From Pontibacter russatus (GTDB lineage Bacteria > Bacteroidota > Bacteroidia > Cytophagales > Hymenobacteraceae), in the NCBI RefSeq assembly GCF_009931655.1, contig NZ_CP047984.1, positions 3,489,001-3,553,000 on the forward strand: a DNA stretch of 64,000 bases, written 5' to 3'. Below the pieces are notes generated by a model. It had not been told where the DNA came from. It made no database searches and saw only the letters and a list, made by a program, of their open reading frames with translations. A program made the position numbers and the translations under genes. Shown one piece after another: positions 60,740 through 64,000 of the stretch (positions within the stretch are counted from its first letter, which is position 1; the number at the start of each line of letters is the position of its first letter).

Positions 60740-61641
60740 AGATTGCTATTCTCTCCCGCGACACGAAACTGTACTCTACCAGGCGGCTGGTGGAGGCGGC
60801 GCACAAGCGGGGGCACGAGGCCGTGGTGCTCGACCATTTGCGTTGCGACCTGGTGATGGAGCAGAACGACCCGCATATACTATATAAAGGGGAGCGCCTG
60901 ACCGATATAGATGTGGTAATCCCGCGCATCGGCGCTTCGGTTACGTTTTACGGGGCGGCCGTGGTGCGCCAGTTTCAGATGATGCAGAACACGAAGAGTG
61001 CCGTCAGCTCGCAGGCTATCCTGCGCTCCCGCGACAAACTGCGTAGCCTCCAGATTCTCTCACGGGCGGGCCTCGGCATGCCCAAAACCGCATTCACCAA
61101 CTACTCTAAACAAACCTCCGAGCTGGTGAAGGAAGTGGGAGGCGCGCCGCTGGTGATTAAGCTGCTGGAGGGCACGCAGGGGCTGGGCGTGGTGCTGGCC
61201 GAAACCAAGAAAGCCGCCGAGTCGGTGATTGAGGCATTCCACAACCTGAAGGCGCGCATCATTGTGCAGGAGTTTATCAAAGAGGCGGGCGGCGCGGATA
61301 TCCGGGCTTTTGTGGTGAACGGCGAAGTGGTGGGGGCCATGAAGCGGCAGGGCAAGGAGGGCGAGTTCCGCTCGAACCTGCACCGGGGCGGCAACGCCAC
61401 CCTCATCAAACTGTCGCGCAAGGAGAAAGCCGCGGCGCTGCTGGCCGCCAAGTCCCTGGGCCTCGCCATTGCCGGCGTGGACATGCTGCAGTCCTCGCGC
61501 GGGCCGCTGATACTGGAAGTGAACTCCTCGCCGGGGCTGGAGGGCATCGAGAAGGCCACGCAGAAAGACATCGCCAGCAAGATTATCGAATACACCGAGG
61601 CGCTGGTGCAGCAGAAATCAAACAAAGGAGTAGAAGAGTAA
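60736..61641 (+). CDS. rimK: Ribosomal protein S6--L-glutamate ligase family (RimK)
   Basis: 301 residues. ATP-grasp ligase that adds glutamate residues to ribosomal protein S6 or similar targets. N-terminal pre-ATP-grasp domain ([39 protein letters not shown]), ATP-grasp domain (about 100-290) with [39 protein letters not shown] and [18 protein letters not shown] for metal and ATP. Its start overlaps the upstream protease gene by four bases and the next gene begins six bases downstream. Acceptor protein not proven. Confidence 0.94.
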   Translation: MKIAILSRDTKLYSTRRLVEAAHKRGHEAVVLDHLRCDLVMEQNDPHILYKGERLTDIDVVIPRIGASVTFYGAAVVRQFQMMQNTKSAVSSQAILRSRDKLRSLQILSRAGLGMPKTAFTNYSKQTSELVKEVGGAPLVIKLLEGTQGLGVVLAETKKAAESVIEAFHNLKARIIVQEFIKEAGGADIRAFVVNGEVVGAMKRQGKEGEFRSNLHRGGNATLIKLSRKEKAAALLAAKSLGLAIAGVDMLQSSRGPLILEVNSSPGLEGIEKATQKDIASKIIEYTEALVQQKSNKGVEE

Positions 61642-61647
61642 AAACGG

Positions 61648-62589
61648 ATGCCAGAAACCATCGTTATCAACGGCAGGCGCATTGACCGCGGCGAGAAGGT
61701 GCTGACCAAATTGGCCATCAGCAAGCTGCCGAGCGGCACCGTGATAGAGATTCCCATCTACGTGTTCCGGTCGGTACACGATGGCCCGGTGGTGCTGGTG
61801 ATGGCGGGCATGCACGGCGACGAGGTGAACGGCACCGAAATTATCCGGCGCATGCTCACCCGCAAAATGCTGTACCCGCTGAAGGGTACCATCATTGCGG
61901 TGCCGGTGCTGAACATATATGGCTTCCTGAACTTTTCGCGGGAGGTGCCCGACGGCAAGGACGTGAACCGCAGTTTCCCCGGCAACCGCGAAGGCTCGCT
62001 GGCCAGCCGCGTGGCGCACCGCTTCATGAAGGAGGTAATCCCCTACGTAGACTATGGGCTCGACTTCCACACGGGTGGCTCCAGCCGCGCCAACTACCCG
62101 CAAATCCGCTGCGTGCTGGCTGACTATCGCAACGAGGAACTGGCCAGAGCTTTCGGAGCGCCCTTTATCCTGAACTCATCCTACCGGCAGGGCTCGCTGC
62201 GCAAAGAGGCGGCCAAGCTCGGGAAATCCATCCTGGTATATGAAACCGGCGAGTCGCTGCGCTTTGATGAGAATGGCATCAACATCGGCATTGAGGGCAC
62301 CTGCCGCGTGCTGCACCACCTGGGTATGATGCTGAACCACACCCCGCCGCAGGAGGAGAGTGTTATCTGTTTAAAAGATATATGGCTGCGGGCCAAAAAT
62401 GCGGGCCTGTGGCGCAGCCACGTCCGACTGGGCGAGTTTATCAAAAAGAACCAAAACATCGGCAGCATCACCGATCCGTATGGGGAGATGGAGGTGCGCC
62501 TGAACGCCCCGGCAGGCGGCTACGTGGTGGGCCTCAACAACATGCCGGTGGTCAACCAGGGCGACGCGCTGCTGCATATATCTTTTTAA
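61648..62589 (+). CDS. Succinylglutamate desuccinylase/aspartoacylase family metallo-hydrolase
   Basis: 313 residues of the M14-like AstE/ASPA zinc enzyme family. Zinc ligands: MAGMHGDEVNGTEII (His and Glu) and YGLDFHTGGSSRANYPQ (His). VPVLNIYGFLNFSREVPDGKDVNRSFPG is the conserved substrate loop, and LVYETGESLRFDENG contains the catalytic glutamate. It follows rimK by six bases, so it belongs to the operon. A role in removing glutamate added by RimK, or in making the amino-acid donor, is plausible by context; the substrate is unknown. Confidence 0.93.
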   Translation: MPETIVINGRRIDRGEKVLTKLAISKLPSGTVIEIPIYVFRSVHDGPVVLVMAGMHGDEVNGTEIIRRMLTRKMLYPLKGTIIAVPVLNIYGFLNFSREVPDGKDVNRSFPGNREGSLASRVAHRFMKEVIPYVDYGLDFHTGGSSRANYPQIRCVLADYRNEELARAFGAPFILNSSYRQGSLRKEAAKLGKSILVYETGESLRFDENGINIGIEGTCRVLHHLGMMLNHTPPQEESVICLKDIWLRAKNAGLWRSHVRLGEFIKKNQNIGSITDPYGEMEVRLNAPAGGYVVGLNNMPVVNQGDALLHISF

Positions 62590-62596
62590 ATGCACT

Positions 62597-62652
62597 CCCA
62601 TATATAAAACGGGCCGCTGCAGGAAACTGCAACGGCCCGTTTTATATATGGG
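62597..62652. terminator. 26-bp near-perfect hairpin after the rimK operon
   Basis: Arms 62597-62622 (CCCATATATAAAACGGGCCG..) and 62627-62652 pair with one mismatch around a GAAA tetraloop. It lies seven bases after the operon's last stop codon and faces the convergent beta-barrel gene, so it probably terminates both. Its base TATATAAAACGGGCC matches the hairpin at 52111. Confidence 0.9.
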
Positions 62653-62666
62653 TGAGAGAGTCTTAC

Positions 62667-63158
62667 TTAGAACACATACCGCACGTGCAGGGCCGTGTTC
62701 CAGAAGCCGCCGCCCACCGGAATGTTCAGGTAAGGCTTCACGTCTGCGCCGATGGTGAAGGGGATGTCCCGTATATAGTACTCCAGTCCGAGGATGCCGT
62801 CAATTCCCACACCCAGCACGTCGTCGTCGTAATGCTTGTGGCCGCGGTCGTAGTAGTCGTGGCCGTCCCAGAAGCCGACGTGGCCGCCGAGGCCGTAGTA
62901 CCACAGCAGCCCTTCCGCGTTAAATGCCTGCGCGTGCTTCTCGTACAGCACGGTCACCACGGTGCCCCTGTACCGGAAGCTGGTGCTGACGATGCCCTCG
63001 ATGGCGGCGTCGCTGCTGATGAAGTGCTTGACGGTGAGGCCGGAGGCGCTGCCTCCCCGCAGGCCGATGCCTGTGGTGTAGCTGCTCTGGGCGTTTGCGC
63101 TAAAGGCCATGCACAGCACAAGGGCCAGTGCGAAAGAAATGCGGTAGATGGTTTTCAT
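62667..63158 (-). CDS. Small outer-membrane beta-barrel protein, hypothetical
   Basis: 163 residues with signal peptide MKTIYRISFALALVLCMAFS ending ANAQ. The mature chain alternates hydrophobic and polar residues in about eight strands (TTGIGLRGGSASGLTVKHF, AIEGIVSTSFRYRGTVVTVL, LLWYYGLGGHVGFWDG, GVGIDGILGLEYYI, FTIGADVKPYLNI) and ends in an aromatic ALHVRYVF, the usual signal for barrel assembly. A His/Asp-rich loop (GHDYYDRGHKHYDDD) may bind metal. No family name that I can give; a small OmpW/OmpA-like barrel is likely. Confidence 0.8.
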   Translation of the reverse strand: MKTIYRISFALALVLCMAFSANAQSSYTTGIGLRGGSASGLTVKHFISSDAAIEGIVSTSFRYRGTVVTVLYEKHAQAFNAEGLLWYYGLGGHVGFWDGHDYYDRGHKHYDDDVLGVGIDGILGLEYYIRDIPFTIGADVKPYLNIPVGGGFWNTALHVRYVF

Positions 63159-63268
63159 GAAACTGTTAAGAAATTAGGTAAGCAATGGCTGCGGCCTGAA
63201 CCCAGGCAACAGCGGCAGCAAAATTACTAATCTTAACGTAGCAAAAAACCGATTTTGTGTGGCTGGCG

Positions 63269-64000
63269 CTACTTATTCGGGCTGGTTTTGTAGTCCTGCA
63301 GGTAGGCTGTTTTGCCGGTGCGCCGCCCGATGAGCTTGAAAAAAGAGATAAAGTGCTGCTGGTCAAGCTGCAGGGCCTTGGCAAAAGGGTCGGGCGTTCC
63401 CGCCTCCTCGTAATCTTTTATATACTGCTCGCGCACCTGCTGCGCCTCCTCCAGTTCCTGGGCTGCTTGTATCTGCACCAGCCCCGTTTTCTCCCACAGC
63501 TTTTTCCACCAGCCGATGGTATGGATAAAGTACCAGTACTTCTGGTAATCCTGGCTTAAAAAATCCGGCACTTGCGCCACCGACTCGATTTCCCTTGTGA
63601 AGCAAACGTCCACGATGGCCAGGCAGCCTCCGGGCTTGAGGAAGCGGGCGATATAGGGCAGGTACTTTTCGTCGGTGCCGAAGTAGGTATAGGAGTCTAC
63701 CACAATCACTGCATCAAAGTATTCTTCGGCGAAGGGCAGGGAACGGGCGTCGGCCTCTAGCGGGATCACCTTTTCCGCGCAACCGGCGTCCAGTATGCGC
63801 TGGTAGTTGTCGCTGGCTGCGATGGCCTCGTCCACGGCCCACACGGTCACCCCGAACTCCTTCGCCAGAAAGATAGAGCTGATGGCCTTGCCGCAGCCCA
63901 GGTCCAGCACCCGCATCCCCGGCTTCAACTCCAGCGACTTGGTGAGGCTCTCGAGGTTGAAGAGCACATTCTCGCCCATGGAGTGCCGGCGCACCCACTC
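63269..64000 (-). CDS. SAM-dependent class I methyltransferase, 5' end outside the window
   Basis: The frame is open to the right edge (EWVRRHSMGENV is the first visible text), so the N-terminus is missing. Rossmann-type methyltransferase: motif I VLDLGCGKAISSIFLAKEFG, motif II VWAVDEA, the acidic motif PLEADARSLPFAEEYFDAVIVVDSYTYFG and the post-IV KPGGCLAIVDV. The C-terminal part (SQDYQKYWYFIHTIGWWKKL) is a variable substrate domain. Substrate unknown. It is 110 bases from the beta-barrel gene on the same strand. Confidence 0.88.
   Translation of the reverse strand, partial: EWVRRHSMGENVLFNLESLTKSLELKPGMRVLDLGCGKAISSIFLAKEFGVTVWAVDEAIAASDNYQRILDAGCAEKVIPLEADARSLPFAEEYFDAVIVVDSYTYFGTDEKYLPYIARFLKPGGCLAIVDVCFTREIESVAQVPDFLSQDYQKYWYFIHTIGWWKKLWEKTGLVQIQAAQELEEAQQVREQYIKDYEEAGTPDPFAKALQLDQQHFISFFKLIGRRTGKTAYLQDYKTSPNK

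Overview
The window looks like a chromosomal segment of an aerobic, moderately GC-rich Bacteroidota, most likely Cytophagales/Hymenobacteraceae (Pontibacter-like). Evidence: a SusC/SusD pair followed by a VCBS/ASPIC-UnbV lipoprotein, many short secreted lipoproteins, almost no Shine-Dalgarno sequences, Bacteroidota-type promoters (TTTG-N19-TAnnTTTG), an OxyR/Dps divergent pair and gene orders typical of that phylum (pheT - coiled-coil - zapA - rny). The species is inferred, not proven. I saw no rRNA, tRNA or CRISPR array.

Layout. 1-1330: tail of a membrane protein, a DUF59 Fe-S assembly factor and an Rrf2 regulator with a Cys triad. 1980-14126: a carbohydrate region with a GH32 fructan/sucrose hydrolase, a DUF4397 lipoprotein, SusC, SusD and a 1,122-residue VCBS/UnbV lipoprotein. 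14638-24832: secreted sugar-modifying enzymes (Tat-exported TIM-barrel isomerase, ApbE, Tat-exported Gfo/Idh/MocA oxidoreductase, SUMF1-like protein, DUF1080 hydrolase with a beta-sandwich tail, beta-propeller fused to a cupredoxin), which together suggest periplasmic sugar oxidation, perhaps by the 3-keto-glycoside route. 25138-37967: small lipoproteins, DUF4112, UvsE, metallophosphoesterase, RadC, a broken four-helix-bundle gene, YwbE, DJ-1/PfpI, an atypical pyruvate kinase, a GH2-type hydrolase, AHSA1 and DUF1684 proteins.

38121-45628 holds core genes: pheT, a ZapB-like coiled coil, zapA, rny, and overlapping proB-proA. A complete IS4-type insertion sequence (45716-47165) sits between the convergent proA and dps genes. 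Then come oxyR, sucD, a cysteine synthase/CBS-type enzyme, a response regulator, a TauE/SafE transporter, adenine deaminase, a small TTG-start lipoprotein, cmk, ispH, a DUF502 protein, an alpha/beta hydrolase, a sorbosone-dehydrogenase-like lipoprotein, a tightly coupled zinc protease - rimK - aspartoacylase operon, a small beta-barrel protein and a truncated methyltransferase at the right edge.

The most unusual feature of the DNA is non-coding. TATATA words are far too frequent for this base composition, and several gene ends carry very long, nearly perfect hairpins, some with TATATA at their base. There are also at least three families of dispersed palindromic elements: a REP-like CTCGCAG/CCTGCCCCGAA family, a TATATCGCAAC..GAGTTA family, and AT-rich inverted elements around 57.3 and 60 kb. 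No gene cluster in the window is clearly a new defence or mobile system. The best candidates for new biology are the propeller-cupredoxin fusion with its sugar-oxidation neighbours, the atypical pyruvate kinase, and the repeat families.
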